A DNA stretch of 44,634 nucleotides from NCBI GenBank assembly GCA_023230485.1, contig JALNXG010000028.1:1-44634 (forward strand), written 5' to 3'. The notes beneath the pieces are model-generated. The model saw only the letters and a list, made by a program, of their open reading frames with translations. It did not search any database and had not been told where the DNA came from. Positions 35,177 through 44,137 of the stretch are shown here, in pieces. The stretch's first letter is position 1; each line of letters begins with the position of its first letter. The translations under genes were made by a program, and so were the position numbers. This DNA is from Melioribacteraceae bacterium. GTDB lineage: Bacteria > Bacteroidota > Ignavibacteria > Ignavibacteriales > Melioribacteraceae.

Positions 35177-36262
35177 TTAATTATTCTTTTTGAAATGACT
35201 CATAAAATCTACTAAAGCTTCTACGCCATGCTGTGGGAAAGCATTATAGATAGATGCGCGGATACCACCGACTGATCTATGTCCTTTAAGACCTTCAAAG
35301 CCGACTTTCTTTGCTTCTTCAATAAACTTCTTTTCTAGTTCTTCGTTTGGAAGTCTATATGTTACATTCATCAAAGAGCGGTCTTCAACTGCCGTAGTAC
35401 CACGATAGTAACCATCGCTTCCATCGATTGCTGAATAAAGTATTCCTGCTTTTTCTACGTTTTTCTTATACATTACATCTAATCCGCCCATACCCAATAA
35501 CCATTTGAATACCAATCCCATTATATAGATTGTATAGGTAGTAGGAGTATTATACATTGAATCGTTATCGACATGAATTTTATAATTCATATAAGTGTGC
35601 AATTCGTCTGATGACCTTTCCAAGAGATCGTTGCGTAAAATAACACAAGTAACGCCGGAAGGTCCTAAGTTTTTCTGTGCACCTGCATAAATCAAAGCGT
35701 ATTTGGTGATATCTAGTTTCTTGTGCATAAAGTCAGAAGAAGCATCGCAAACTAATGGAACGTTTCCAACTTCAGGTTCACTGTGCCATTCAGTTCCGTA
35801 GATTGTATTATTAGATGTATAGTGAACATAAGAAGCATCAGCATCAAGTTTTAATTCTGATTGTTTTGGAATACGTGAAAAATTATCAGCTTCGGTTGTA
35901 GCGGCAATATTTACTTTCCCTACTCTCTTTGCTTCCTTTGCAGCTTTCTTTGCCCATGAACCGGTAGAAATATAATCTGCTTTATTATTTGGAGGCATTA
36001 AGTTTAATGGGACCATTGAAAACTGTAAAGTAGCTCCGCCCTGTAAAAACAGTATTGAATAATTATCAGGGATGCCGAGCAAAGTTTTCATATCAGCTTT
36101 TGCAGCATTAATAATTCCATCGAATATTTTTCCACGATGGCTCATTTCCATTACCGACATTCCGCTTCCTTTATAAGAAAACAGATCCTTCTGCGCTTCT
36201 AATAATACTTCCTCGGGTAGTATCGCAGGACCGGCACTTACATTATAAATTCTCTTTTCCAT
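35177..36262 (-). CDS. serC: Phosphoserine aminotransferase
   Basis: PLP enzyme turning 3-phosphohydroxypyruvate and glutamate into phosphoserine, the second step of serine synthesis. 361 residues, typical length. Marks are YNVSAGPAILPEEVL at the N-terminus, MEMSHRG, and the PLP lysine K197 in YAGAQKNLGPSGV. It follows the DUF1015 gene by 15 bases on the same strand. serA and serB are not in the window. Confidence 0.95.
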   Translation of the reverse strand: MEKRIYNVSAGPAILPEEVLLEAQKDLFSYKGSGMSVMEMSHRGKIFDGIINAAKADMKTLLGIPDNYSILFLQGGATLQFSMVPLNLMPPNNKADYISTGSWAKKAAKEAKRVGKVNIAATTEADNFSRIPKQSELKLDADASYVHYTSNNTIYGTEWHSEPEVGNVPLVCDASSDFMHKKLDITKYALIYAGAQKNLGPSGVTCVILRNDLLERSSDELHTYMNYKIHVDNDSMYNTPTTYTIYIMGLVFKWLLGMGGLDVMYKKNVEKAGILYSAIDGSDGYYRGTTAVEDRSLMNVTYRLPNEELEKKFIEEAKKVGFEGLKGHRSVGGIRASIYNAFPQHGVEALVDFMSHFKKNN

Positions 36263-36277
36263 TTTATTATTCCTTTA

Positions 36278-37510
36278 TTAAATTGTATGTATTAATAATC
36301 CATCTCTTAATTTTGGTTCAAACCAAGTTGATTTCGGAGGCATTATTTCTCCGGCATCAGAAATCTTTATCAAGTCTTCAATCGAAACAGGATATAATGA
36401 AAATGCGATTTGAGCTTTACCTTCATTTACAAGTTTTTCTAATTCGGCAGTACCTCTGATTCCGCCAATAAAATCAATGTTATTATCAGTTCTTGGATCA
36501 CCTATTCCGAACATCGGATGAAGTAAATAATTATGAAGAATACTTACATCAAGATTATCTCCTTGAGTTTCACCCGGCTTTACGTTTTCGTTCGGTGTAA
36601 TTTCGTACCATTCATTGTCATAATAAAAACAGAATGTTTTTGGCTGAGCCGGAGATGGAGAATCTGCTTTTACAATTCTGAAATTTTCTTGAATCTTATT
36701 GAATAGTTCATCTTTTGTAATATCGTTCAAATCAAGAACTATGCGGTTATAAGGAAGAATAGCCAATTGCTCGGCAGGGAATAGAACAGCCAAAAAGAAA
36801 TTATATTCTTCTTTGCCGGTATGTGCCGGATTCATTTTTGATTTTTCTTTTTGAGCACGGCTTGCGCTTGCGGCTCTATGATGCCCATCAGCAATATAAA
36901 GATAAGGTACTTTTGCAATCAATGAAGCAACCTTTGAAGAATTATCTATTGACATAGCCCAAACTGAATGACGGATTCCATCTGCAGACGTAAAATCATA
37001 AAGTGGTTTATCTTTTTTTGTTTCTTCTACGATTTGATTTACTACATCCGTTCCGTGATATGTTAGAAATACAGGACCTGTCTGTGCATTAGTCGTAATG
37101 ATATGATTTGTTCTGTCATCTTCTTTTAACTTACGAGTCTTTTCATGTTTTTTGATTACGTCATTATTGTAATCATCGACAGAGAAAGTAGCCGCAATAC
37201 CTGTTTGAGTTTGCGATCCCATAATTAATTGGTAAACATAAAGATGAGGTTCTTTTTCTTGAATTAATGGAGCTTCGTTTTTGAGGCGTTCAAAATTTTC
37301 TTTTGCTTTTTCATAAACCGAAGATGAATAAACATCCACTTTGTTTTTGCATTCAATTTCGGAACGAGTAACACGTAAAAAGGAAAGAGGATTTCCTTTT
37401 GCTAAATCGGCAGCTTCATCTTTGTTCAATACATCGTATGGCACACTCGCTACGAGATGTGCTACTTCCGGAGCAGGTCTGACTGCTCTAAAAGGTCTAA
37501 TTACAGCCAT
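36278..37510 (-). CDS. DUF1015 protein, serine-metabolism linked
   Basis: 410-residue soluble protein of the DUF1015 family. Conserved blocks are IRPFRAVRPAPE and SVPYDVLNKDE at the N-terminus, KHEKTRKLKEDDR (121-133), TGPVFLTYHG and IADGHHRAASASR (206-218). The DGHHR motif recalls the D-G-x-x-R of ParB/sulfiredoxin-fold enzymes, including ADP-dependent serine kinase SerK; this is my inference. Members are often found beside serA or serC, as here (15 bases upstream of serC). GGGTG lies before the ATG. A role in serine or phosphoserine metabolism is the best guess. Confidence 0.85.
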   Translation of the reverse strand: MAVIRPFRAVRPAPEVAHLVASVPYDVLNKDEAADLAKGNPLSFLRVTRSEIECKNKVDVYSSSVYEKAKENFERLKNEAPLIQEKEPHLYVYQLIMGSQTQTGIAATFSVDDYNNDVIKKHEKTRKLKEDDRTNHIITTNAQTGPVFLTYHGTDVVNQIVEETKKDKPLYDFTSADGIRHSVWAMSIDNSSKVASLIAKVPYLYIADGHHRAASASRAQKEKSKMNPAHTGKEEYNFFLAVLFPAEQLAILPYNRIVLDLNDITKDELFNKIQENFRIVKADSPSPAQPKTFCFYYDNEWYEITPNENVKPGETQGDNLDVSILHNYLLHPMFGIGDPRTDNNIDFIGGIRGTAELEKLVNEGKAQIAFSLYPVSIEDLIKISDAGEIMPPKSTWFEPKLRDGLLIHTI

Positions 37511-37610
37511 TATTCACCCTATAATTGTTTTTATTAGTTACAAGTAAAATAGGGTTTTAATATCTGAATGTAAAATTTAACGGAGGTGATTTAGTACGAT
37601 TTTCATAAAA

Positions 37611-37642
37611 AAACCGCCCAATAACTTAATTTTGGACGGTTT
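37611..37642 (-). terminator. Terminator of the TlpA-like gene
   Basis: Stem of 11 positions with one mismatch (AAACCGCCCAA at 37611-37621, TTGGACGGTTT at 37632-37642). On the minus strand it is followed by seven T. It lies about 50 bases after the stop. Confidence 0.8.
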
Positions 37643-37691
37643 TAATATCATCAGCCATTTTGATTTTTTGCTGTAAGTATTACTCTATGTC

Positions 37692-39551
37692 TTACTCAAT
37701 CAGCGAAATCATCGCAGAAATTTCTTCTACCATTTTATCAGCATCGCCTTCATATCCTACACTCTTAAAACGAATATTTCCGTTTTTATCGATGATAAAT
37801 TTAGTAGGAATACCTGATACTTTGTATGAAGTAATAACACTATTATCTAAATCCATTAATACTTGGAATGGGTATTTAGTTTTTACGATAAAATCCTTTG
37901 CATTTTGAATCTTGTCTTCTACTCTTTCCCATGTATTAACGAATAAGAATTTTACTTTATCGTTCTTGGCATATTTCTCAACAGCTTTCTGCATAGCAGG
38001 GAAAGAGGCGAGACATGGACCGCACCATGTAGCCCAGAAATCAACAATCACAGTTTTGCCCTTTAATGAAGCAAGTGAAACTTCCGTGCCATCTAAGTCC
38101 TTCAATGTAAATACCGGAGCCGGGTCGTTCATCATTTTTTCTTTCAATTCATCTTTCATTTTAGTATTTGCTACTTCTCTTAATAAAGAATAATAAGAAT
38201 CAAATTTATCAGCCGAACCACCGGTCTTAGAATATGCTTGTGAAAGTAAGTCTTTCATAGCAGGTGTGCTATGACTTTCTTTAATAAATTTTTCAAGTTC
38301 AGTTTTTGCTTTATCGAATTTATTTAGTTCGACTAATAATTTTACGTAAGCCTCATTCACTTCAGGGTCTGCTTCTTTATTTAGTTCTACGGCTTCTGTA
38401 TAAGCTTTCAATGCTTCATCTTGTTTACCCAATTTTTCATATAGCTCACCTTGAGTGCTAAGAATAACTGCGGTAGTGTAATCATTATTCTGGAACCATT
38501 CTTCATTAGTCATATATGGAGGTTTTGTTGGACTAATATACTTTGAATTAGTTTTTGCTTTTGCAACACCGGAATCAAGTACCTTCTGTGCGAGATCAAG
38601 TAAAGTATCTTTTGTAACAATTGTATTTGCTAAAGAACCATATTGACTTGTCATTTCTGGTTTATAATTCTCTTCTAAGAAATCATAAGTCTCTTGATAT
38701 TTTTTGTTTGCTATCAATGCTTTTGTATAGTCGGCTAAAAAGTAAGGGAAATTTTTATAATGAGAGAAATCTTTTTTAATTTCTGTAATTATTTTTGTTT
38801 TTTCTGCAAGGTCATTTGTTTTCCGCAAAGTAGTATATTTTTCCATCATAGCAGATTCGTTGTTAGGAAATTTCTCGTTAAATAATTTTTTATACTTGGC
38901 GCTATTATCAATATCTTTAGTTCTCTCATACCAATTAGCTAATAAAGAATATTGTTCTTCATTAAGATTAGATGTTTTGGAAAGTTTTTCTAATTCAGGG
39001 TGTATTTTATCTTTAGCTTTTGCCGGGTCTTTACCATTTATAGCATTAAAATATCCGCTAAGGTAATCCTTTTTAACATTTGGATTAGCCGCAAAATCTT
39101 TTTCAAATAGTAAAATTGCTTTTTCGTAATCCCTTCCTAAGTCAACATAAGCGACCCACATTGCGTAAGCTGTAGCTAAAGCAGCATCCGCTCCCGGAAG
39201 AAGTTTTCCATCTTTGCCCGATAGCTGAATTACATATCCTTTGCCATCATTATTATCTTGTTTTTCTCCCTCTTTAAAAACAATGAATAATCCAAGAGCT
39301 GAATCAGATGGTGTTACGGTAAATGAATTTGATTTAACCGGATATTCGGAAGTGGAATAAAGATCTTTACCATATTCATATACATAAGCTTTTATTTCAT
39401 TTGATTTTTCTAATGAAGTGCCTTTTGCTTCATAATTAACAGTAATTTTTTGATCTTGAATAGGTTTTTCTGGACTGAAACTGAAATTATTTGATTGCGC
39501 ATTTGTTAAAATTGCTGCAAATAAAAATAATACGAATAACTTTGTTTTCAT
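37692..39551 (-). CDS. Exported TPR protein with C-terminal TlpA-type thioredoxin domain
   Basis: 619 residues. A signal peptide (MKTKLFVLFLFAAILTNAQ) is followed by an immunoglobulin-like N-terminal part. A long TPR-type helical region (about 150-440) contains repeated units such as GELYEKLGKQDEALKAYTEAVELN. The thioredoxin domain spans about 480-619. The redox pair is C510 and C513 in WATWCGPC, with the cis-proline in SGIPTKF. It probably acts as a periplasmic reductant or disulfide-handling protein. A GGGGT site precedes the ATG. It is a single-gene unit. Confidence 0.88.
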   Translation of the reverse strand: MKTKLFVLFLFAAILTNAQSNNFSFSPEKPIQDQKITVNYEAKGTSLEKSNEIKAYVYEYGKDLYSTSEYPVKSNSFTVTPSDSALGLFIVFKEGEKQDNNDGKGYVIQLSGKDGKLLPGADAALATAYAMWVAYVDLGRDYEKAILLFEKDFAANPNVKKDYLSGYFNAINGKDPAKAKDKIHPELEKLSKTSNLNEEQYSLLANWYERTKDIDNSAKYKKLFNEKFPNNESAMMEKYTTLRKTNDLAEKTKIITEIKKDFSHYKNFPYFLADYTKALIANKKYQETYDFLEENYKPEMTSQYGSLANTIVTKDTLLDLAQKVLDSGVAKAKTNSKYISPTKPPYMTNEEWFQNNDYTTAVILSTQGELYEKLGKQDEALKAYTEAVELNKEADPEVNEAYVKLLVELNKFDKAKTELEKFIKESHSTPAMKDLLSQAYSKTGGSADKFDSYYSLLREVANTKMKDELKEKMMNDPAPVFTLKDLDGTEVSLASLKGKTVIVDFWATWCGPCLASFPAMQKAVEKYAKNDKVKFLFVNTWERVEDKIQNAKDFIVKTKYPFQVLMDLDNSVITSYKVSGIPTKFIIDKNGNIRFKSVGYEGDADKMVEEISAMISLIE

Positions 39552-39948
39552 TTATACCCCTTTTAATAAAATAATCAGACTAAATTATCACAATTTCCCC
39601 CATAATGTAAACTAAATAAATAGGGAGGAAATGTTTTTTTTACATTGAGGGTAGCCTCATAGTTCCAGTATTTGTGATACTCTCTACTTTGAATTAAATA
39701 TGAAGAAAGCCGGTTCTAATGAGATAGTAGTATTATGTATTAAGATTCGTTTTTATTTTACTTTCTGTTTGGGTGGAGTATGATATAAGATTAAATGTAG
39801 GAATACACTTTGTGGTGATCAAAGTAAATAATTAGGAAGTTGTGTCAGATAAGGAATATTAATACAAATCAGTTTATAAAAAAATGATCACCAACCATTA
39901 CCCAGGAAGATATCGATGGTCGGTAATCACTTTAAAATATTAAAAATA
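39552..39948. other. Gene-free 397-base region
   Basis: It separates the TlpA-like gene and the OsmC gene, both on the minus strand. Apart from the OsmC terminator at its right end I see only short ORFs with no recognisable product. An isolated GGGAGG before an ATG at 39631 leads to a stop after five codons. Some of it must carry the promoter of the TlpA-like gene. Confidence 0.5.
39885..39929 (-). terminator. Probable terminator of the OsmC gene
   Basis: TGATCACCAACC (39885-39896) pairs with GGTCGGTAATCA (39918-39929) at 10 of 12 positions across a 21-base loop. On the minus strand seven T follow. It begins 20 bases after the stop codon. Confidence 0.6.
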
Positions 39949-40377
39949 TTATTCCTGTTCTACAATTCTAAATGAATGTGTTATGGGCATAGCTTTTTCT
40001 AACATAGCTGTAACGCTGCAATACTTTGTCTGTGAAAGGTCAATTGCTTTCTCGACATCTTTCTCATTAATTCCTTTACCATAGAAAACATATTCAAGAT
40101 GAATTTTAGTAAAAACTTGCGGATGAGTTTCTGCTACATCAGCCTCGAGATTAATCTCAAATCCATCGATTTTTATTCTTTTTTTCTGGAGAATAGCTGT
40201 TACATCACTGCCTGTGCATCCACCGAGAGCGAGTAAAATAAGTTCTTTTGGTCTTGTAGCACCATTACTGCCGCCAAAATTCTCCGGACCATCCATCATG
40301 ACCCAATTATTAGAATCGGCTTTACCTGCGAATGTTATTCCCTGAACTTGTTTTACAAAAGCTTTTTTTTTGCTCAT
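39949..40377 (-). CDS. OsmC-family protein
   Basis: 142 residues of the OsmC/Ohr superfamily. The two redox cysteines are C54 (LGGCTGSDV) and C120 (TKYCSVTAML), the spacing expected for thiol-dependent reduction of organic hydroperoxides. Sequence style (RPKELILLALGGC, SFRIVE) is closer to the YhfA-like branch than to Ohr, so the substrate is uncertain. It is a single gene with its own terminator, divergent from the cyclo-ligase gene. Confidence 0.9.
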   Translation of the reverse strand: MSKKKAFVKQVQGITFAGKADSNNWVMMDGPENFGGSNGATRPKELILLALGGCTGSDVTAILQKKRIKIDGFEINLEADVAETHPQVFTKIHLEYVFYGKGINEKDVEKAIDLSQTKYCSVTAMLEKAMPITHSFRIVEQE

Positions 40378-40499
40378 ATTAATCCCATTATTTTAACTAC
40401 ATATAAGATAGAAATAATCGTAAAAAGATTCAGAAATTGGATATTTTGTTTTTATTATTCAGATTAATTTTTATATTCGTTTAATAAAATAATAGAGCG

Positions 40500-41108
40500 A
40501 TGAAACTAAAGCCCCTTATACCGAAATCGGAAGCCAGAAAAATGGCAGTGAAAAGAAGGAGTGAATTATCTCCTGCCGAAATAAAATCAAAAACTAATTA
40601 TATAATTGAAAGATTATTAAAATTAGATGACTTCGTTCATGCAAAAACTGTATTCGTTTATCTAGCAAGCAGAAGTGGTGAAGTGGATACACGAAAATTA
40701 ATCGATAATATGGAAGGATGGGGCAAAACGATAATCATTCCCAAACTCAGCAGATCGAATAAAAAATTCAAACGCTCGAATTTTATGGGATGGGATCATA
40801 TAGTTAAAAATAATGAAGGATACTACGAGCCGATAGTCGGTATCGATGAGGAGTTGACTGATATTGATTTATTTATAGTCCCCGCTTTGGCAATTTCTAT
40901 TCTCGGTCAGCGAGTAGGTTATGGCGGCGGCTATTACGATAACTTATTAAAAAATATTCGAGCTCCAAAGATAGTTCTTGCCTTCGAGTTTCAAGTCTTC
41001 GAAAATATTGAAACAGATGTTCATGATGTAAGAATAGATAGAATTGTAACCGAGCGAAGAGTAATAAATTCACGCGAACCACAAAAAAGAGCTTTGGAAC
41101 TTCTCTAA
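40500..41108 (+). CDS. 5-formyltetrahydrofolate cyclo-ligase
   Basis: 202 residues. The ATP-dependent enzyme returns 5-formyl-THF to 5,10-methenyl-THF. Marks are the basic N-terminus KSEARKMAVKRRSELS, SRSGEVDTRKLID, FIVPALAISILGQRVGYGGGYYDN with the GxGGGYYD phosphate loop, and the final strand with IETDVHDVRIDRIVTE. The start is ATG at 40500 without a clear ribosome site. In many bacteria it is linked with 6S RNA; none is seen here. The PspC gene follows by eight bases. Confidence 0.92.
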   Translation: MKLKPLIPKSEARKMAVKRRSELSPAEIKSKTNYIIERLLKLDDFVHAKTVFVYLASRSGEVDTRKLIDNMEGWGKTIIIPKLSRSNKKFKRSNFMGWDHIVKNNEGYYEPIVGIDEELTDIDLFIVPALAISILGQRVGYGGGYYDNLLKNIRAPKIVLAFEFQVFENIETDVHDVRIDRIVTERRVINSREPQKRALELL

Positions 41109-41116
41109 GTTTTCTA

Positions 41117-41809
41117 ATGGAAGATAACAACAATTCTTTTATAGATTTTAATTCGCTTGATGATTCAACGCAAAATAATAATCAATTTAGCATACCTCCA
41201 AGAAAAGTATTTGCAAGATCTAATAATGATATTATTATTTCGGGGACATGTGCCGGCTTTGCCACTTATCTAAATATCTCTCCATTAATTGTAAGAATAA
41301 CAGCCATAATTTCTGTATTCTTTGGTGGCTGGGGATTAATAATTTATTTGATCTCTGCATTAATACTTCCGATTAATAAAATCTTTATTCCATCCAATGA
41401 ATTAGAAATAAATGAAATTAATGAAGGAAGAATAAAATCGCTTGTTGCCGGTGTGCTAATATTTGCAGGGCTTTATACAATTCTAAATAAATTCCATCTT
41501 AGCTTTGTTCTTAATCCAAACTCATATTCTTGGAATGTTTTCATTCCGTTTGGTGCAATTGCGATTGCACTACTAATCAGCAGAAATAATCGAGGGGAAG
41601 CGATTACTTTTCCCGAAGAAAAAGTTCGTCTCGTCAAATCAATATCCAATAAATACTTAAGAGGGGTTTGTGGGGGACTTGCAAATTACTTCGATCTAAA
41701 ACCGGAAATTATTAGAACTTTTTTTGTTTTAATAACTTTTATTACGGCTGGACTCGGAATCCTTATTTATATCCTACTCGATCTCGGTATGGAGAGAAAT
41801 GATGAATAA
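41117..41809 (+). CDS. Membrane protein with two PspC domains
   Basis: 230 residues. A first PspC domain (about 30-93: FARSNNDIIISGTCAGFATYLNISPLIVR, then a membrane hairpin) and a second (about 172-228: KYLRGVCGGLANYFDLKPEIIR, then membrane segments) flank a middle part with two more membrane helices. PspC proteins signal envelope or phage-shock stress. The acidic, Asn-rich N-terminal tail is cytoplasmic. Its 3' end overlaps the next gene by 11 bases, and it is probably in one transcript with the cyclo-ligase gene. Confidence 0.85.
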   Translation: MEDNNNSFIDFNSLDDSTQNNNQFSIPPRKVFARSNNDIIISGTCAGFATYLNISPLIVRITAIISVFFGGWGLIIYLISALILPINKIFIPSNELEINEINEGRIKSLVAGVLIFAGLYTILNKFHLSFVLNPNSYSWNVFIPFGAIAIALLISRNNRGEAITFPEEKVRLVKSISNKYLRGVCGGLANYFDLKPEIIRTFFVLITFITAGLGILIYILLDLGMERNDE

Positions 41810-42308
41810 GAAAAGAATTGTTTCGATCTCCTTATTCTTATTTGGATTTCTTATGATTGCCAATCTTTTTATGAATTTTTATCTAAGCTTTTATGAGATA
41901 ACCGCTATTACATTTTTGGTCTATGGAATCTCAAGCATTTTTTATGGATTTAAGTTCGGCAATAGAGGAATAATATTTCTGGCTTCGATTACATTTCTTT
42001 CGGGAATATTCTTATTAGTATTAGAAAATGCGCACTTAATAAATACTCGCGGAATTTATCTTACAGGTTCTCTTTTTATTCTTGGAAGTGCTTCGCTTAT
42101 GCTCTTTATTTATGATAGTAAAATAAAAATATTACTTATTGTTTCTCTTTCACTAATTGCATTCAGTATTGCATCTATATTCTTGCTTGATATTAATTCT
42201 ATTAAATCGATAATAGAATTAACGGATAGAATAATGTCGGTAATATATCCCTACTTTTTAATAGCACTCGGATTATTTTTACTTACGGGGAGTTTTACTA
42301 AGGAGTAA
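41799..42308 (+). CDS. Small polytopic membrane protein
   Basis: 169 residues made almost entirely of five or six hydrophobic helices with short loops (for example IVSISLFLFGFLMIANLFM, GIIFLASITFLSGIFLLVL, YPYFLIALGLFLLTGSF). No catalytic motif is visible and I do not recognise a family. The start is ATG at 41799 or 41802, with GGAGAG before it inside the PspC gene. Its last 30 bases overlap the 3' end of the convergent anti-sigma gene. Confidence 0.7.
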   Translation: MMNKKRIVSISLFLFGFLMIANLFMNFYLSFYEITAITFLVYGISSIFYGFKFGNRGIIFLASITFLSGIFLLVLENAHLINTRGIYLTGSLFILGSASLMLFIYDSKIKILLIVSLSLIAFSIASIFLLDINSIKSIIELTDRIMSVIYPYFLIALGLFLLTGSFTKE

Positions 42309-43421
42309 ATTGCCCGATCGGAAAACTGTTTCGCCTGTCGGTAGTTCCGAACCCGCTGCAGGTTCTTTTGTAATAACCACATATTCAATATTACTAAAAG
42401 AGAAATCGGGTAATGTATTTAACGGAATATATTTCGATCCTGTTTGCGGGGCGAAAAGTGCTGCTGAAACATACTTGCCTTTATTCTGCCACCAAAGTTG
42501 ATAGTTTTCATCACCTTTAATTGCAGGCAGATCATTTAATTCCAACATCCCTTTTTGTTGTGCAGAGGTAAGATATAATTTAACGTATCCGCCAAAACTC
42601 GGATTTACATTCGGAACGTCAATAATCATGAGGTCTTTAAGTTTTAGGAAATCTAAAATTGGAGTATTCTCACGAGTAAATTCATCTTTGTTTCTTAGTT
42701 CGCTTCGTAAAGATTTTATTTCTTCACTCATTAAATCGACTTTTGTATTAAGATCGTTCGTCCAAGAAAAACTAAAATAGCCGATGATAATAAATAGTAC
42801 AAGAGAAAGAAGTATTGCTAACCAACTAACAACTGAAGAAGAAGTCGGTTTATCAATCTCTTTCCTCTTTGATTCCATAGTGTTATGCTGAGGCGAAAAA
42901 AGAGATGGGGGTGAATCACCTATTTGCGGCATAGTTCTTCTCCCGATGGTTTTACTCTTAGAATTTGTCGCTCTATGTTCATCCGGTTCGGGTGTCGGCT
43001 CGGGGAGTGATGCGGGTTCTTCGGGTCGATAGGTCGGTTCACCTTTAAATACCGTTACTCTATCCTGAGGCGCATTGTCTTCGGTATAATGTATCTTTGT
43101 AGCAAAAGATTTTGAGCTTGCAAAATTAGGCATTTCCCCAATCTGTGTTAGCGTCTTTTTTCTCTCTTCTTTAATTTTTGCTTTAATTTCTTCTTGAAGA
43201 CTAATGAGTTTTTTAGCTACCTTTTCTTTAAGAACAGGATCAGGTTTTTCAAGATCTAAAATTGCAGGAACCATAGCAATAATATTTTGTAATTCACTCA
43301 ATTCATTTTCAGGAAGTTGACCGCCGGAGCGGATATAGTCCTTGAATTGAATAAAATTTTCTTTATCCATACAGCCGCAAGAAAAAGCTGCTATCATTTC
43401 ATGTATTGCTTGTTCTGCCAT
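42279..43421 (-). CDS. RskA-type anti-sigma factor
   Basis: 380 residues in the order expected for a single-pass anti-sigma factor. A helical cytoplasmic N-terminus (about 1-90) binds sigma, then comes a Pro/Ser-rich linker, one membrane helix (198-218), a short coiled coil, and a periplasmic RskA domain (about 260-375, with GDENYQLWWQNKGKYVSAALF). The N-terminus has HEMIAAFSCGC rather than the classical H-x3-C-x2-C zinc motif. Its ATG is one base after the ECF sigma stop, so the pair is co-transcribed. Confidence 0.87.
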   Translation of the reverse strand: MAEQAIHEMIAAFSCGCMDKENFIQFKDYIRSGGQLPENELSELQNIIAMVPAILDLEKPDPVLKEKVAKKLISLQEEIKAKIKEERKKTLTQIGEMPNFASSKSFATKIHYTEDNAPQDRVTVFKGEPTYRPEEPASLPEPTPEPDEHRATNSKSKTIGRRTMPQIGDSPPSLFSPQHNTMESKRKEIDKPTSSSVVSWLAILLSLVLFIIIGYFSFSWTNDLNTKVDLMSEEIKSLRSELRNKDEFTRENTPILDFLKLKDLMIIDVPNVNPSFGGYVKLYLTSAQQKGMLELNDLPAIKGDENYQLWWQNKGKYVSAALFAPQTGSKYIPLNTLPDFSFSNIEYVVITKEPAAGSELPTGETVFRSGNLLLSKTPRK

Positions 43422-43422
43422 T

Positions 43423-44001
43423 TTATTCTTTGATTAAAAAATCTCTTAAGTTATATAATGCCATCATAATTTTATGTCGAACTGTTTCCAAAGGTAGATT
43501 GAGTTTTTGAGAAATTTCGGAAAAGGTGAAACCTTCATAGTATGCTAAGTGAAGCACATATTTTTGAGAATCAGTTAATTTTGATAGTGCCTTTTCCATC
43601 TTAGGGCGTATGCTCATTACAGTTTCAAAATCCAAACTATCGATATCTCGCTGAAATGTTGGGATAATAAAATAGTCTTCATATTCAGTATCGTAGGGTG
43701 CTAAGGTGAAATTAGAATTGCGATTTCTTCTTAGGTTGTCAATTGCTTTATTGCGTGCGAGTGTTACAAGCCACGTATATACATTACCGGCAGCAAAATC
43801 AAATTGATCTATCTTCTGCCAGACTACTACAAATAGGTCCACAAGCAATTGCTCTGCAGTCGCTTCATCAGGAGAGATTTTTTTTATGACGGTGTAAAGT
43901 AGTGATGAATAGCGATCGTATAATTCTTCCAATGCCCGCGATTCTAACCGTGCTATCTCCTGCATCAATTCAAGGTCGTTTAAATTTTTGTATTTATTCA
44001 A
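43423..44001 (-). CDS. ECF sigma factor (SigK-like)
   Basis: 192 residues with sigma region 2 (about 20-95: LEELYDRYSSLLYTV through TWLVTLARNKAIDNLRR) and region 4 (about 135-188: LTDSQKYVLHLAYYEGFTFSEISQKLNLPLETVRHKI). It drives RNA polymerase to a small regulon and is held by the RskA-type protein encoded just downstream. The start is TTG at 44001; an in-frame stop lies five codons upstream and the first ATG (codon 13) would cut into the conserved DLELMQ helix, so TTG is the best choice. No clear ribosome site is seen. Confidence 0.92.
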   Translation of the reverse strand: MNKYKNLNDLELMQEIARLESRALEELYDRYSSLLYTVIKKISPDEATAEQLLVDLFVVVWQKIDQFDFAAGNVYTWLVTLARNKAIDNLRRNRNSNFTLAPYDTEYEDYFIIPTFQRDIDSLDFETVMSIRPKMEKALSKLTDSQKYVLHLAYYEGFTFSEISQKLNLPLETVRHKIMMALYNLRDFLIKE

Positions 44002-44047
44002 TATTTTATAGAATTAAATTGTGAACGGTCAAACCTAATATTAAAAG

Positions 44048-44055
44048 CAAAAATA
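44048..44055 (-). promoter_or_regulatory. Candidate -7 element of the ECF sigma gene (TATTTTTG)
   Basis: TAnnTTTG octamer on the minus strand, ending 46 bases before the TTG start of the sigma gene. If genuine, the operon has a housekeeping-type promoter; a separate self-recognised ECF promoter was not identified. Confidence 0.3.
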
Positions 44056-44137
44056 AACAAATTCTTTACAAAATTCGTACATAATTTTAAAGTTTCCGCT
44101 TGTTTTTAGTATATTTTCACACTTTAATAATAAATGT

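Noticed and set aside
37582..37590. Near-perfect Shine-Dalgarno GGAGGTGAT on the plus strand
   Set aside because: No start codon or ORF follows at a suitable distance; it lies between two minus-strand genes and is probably chance.
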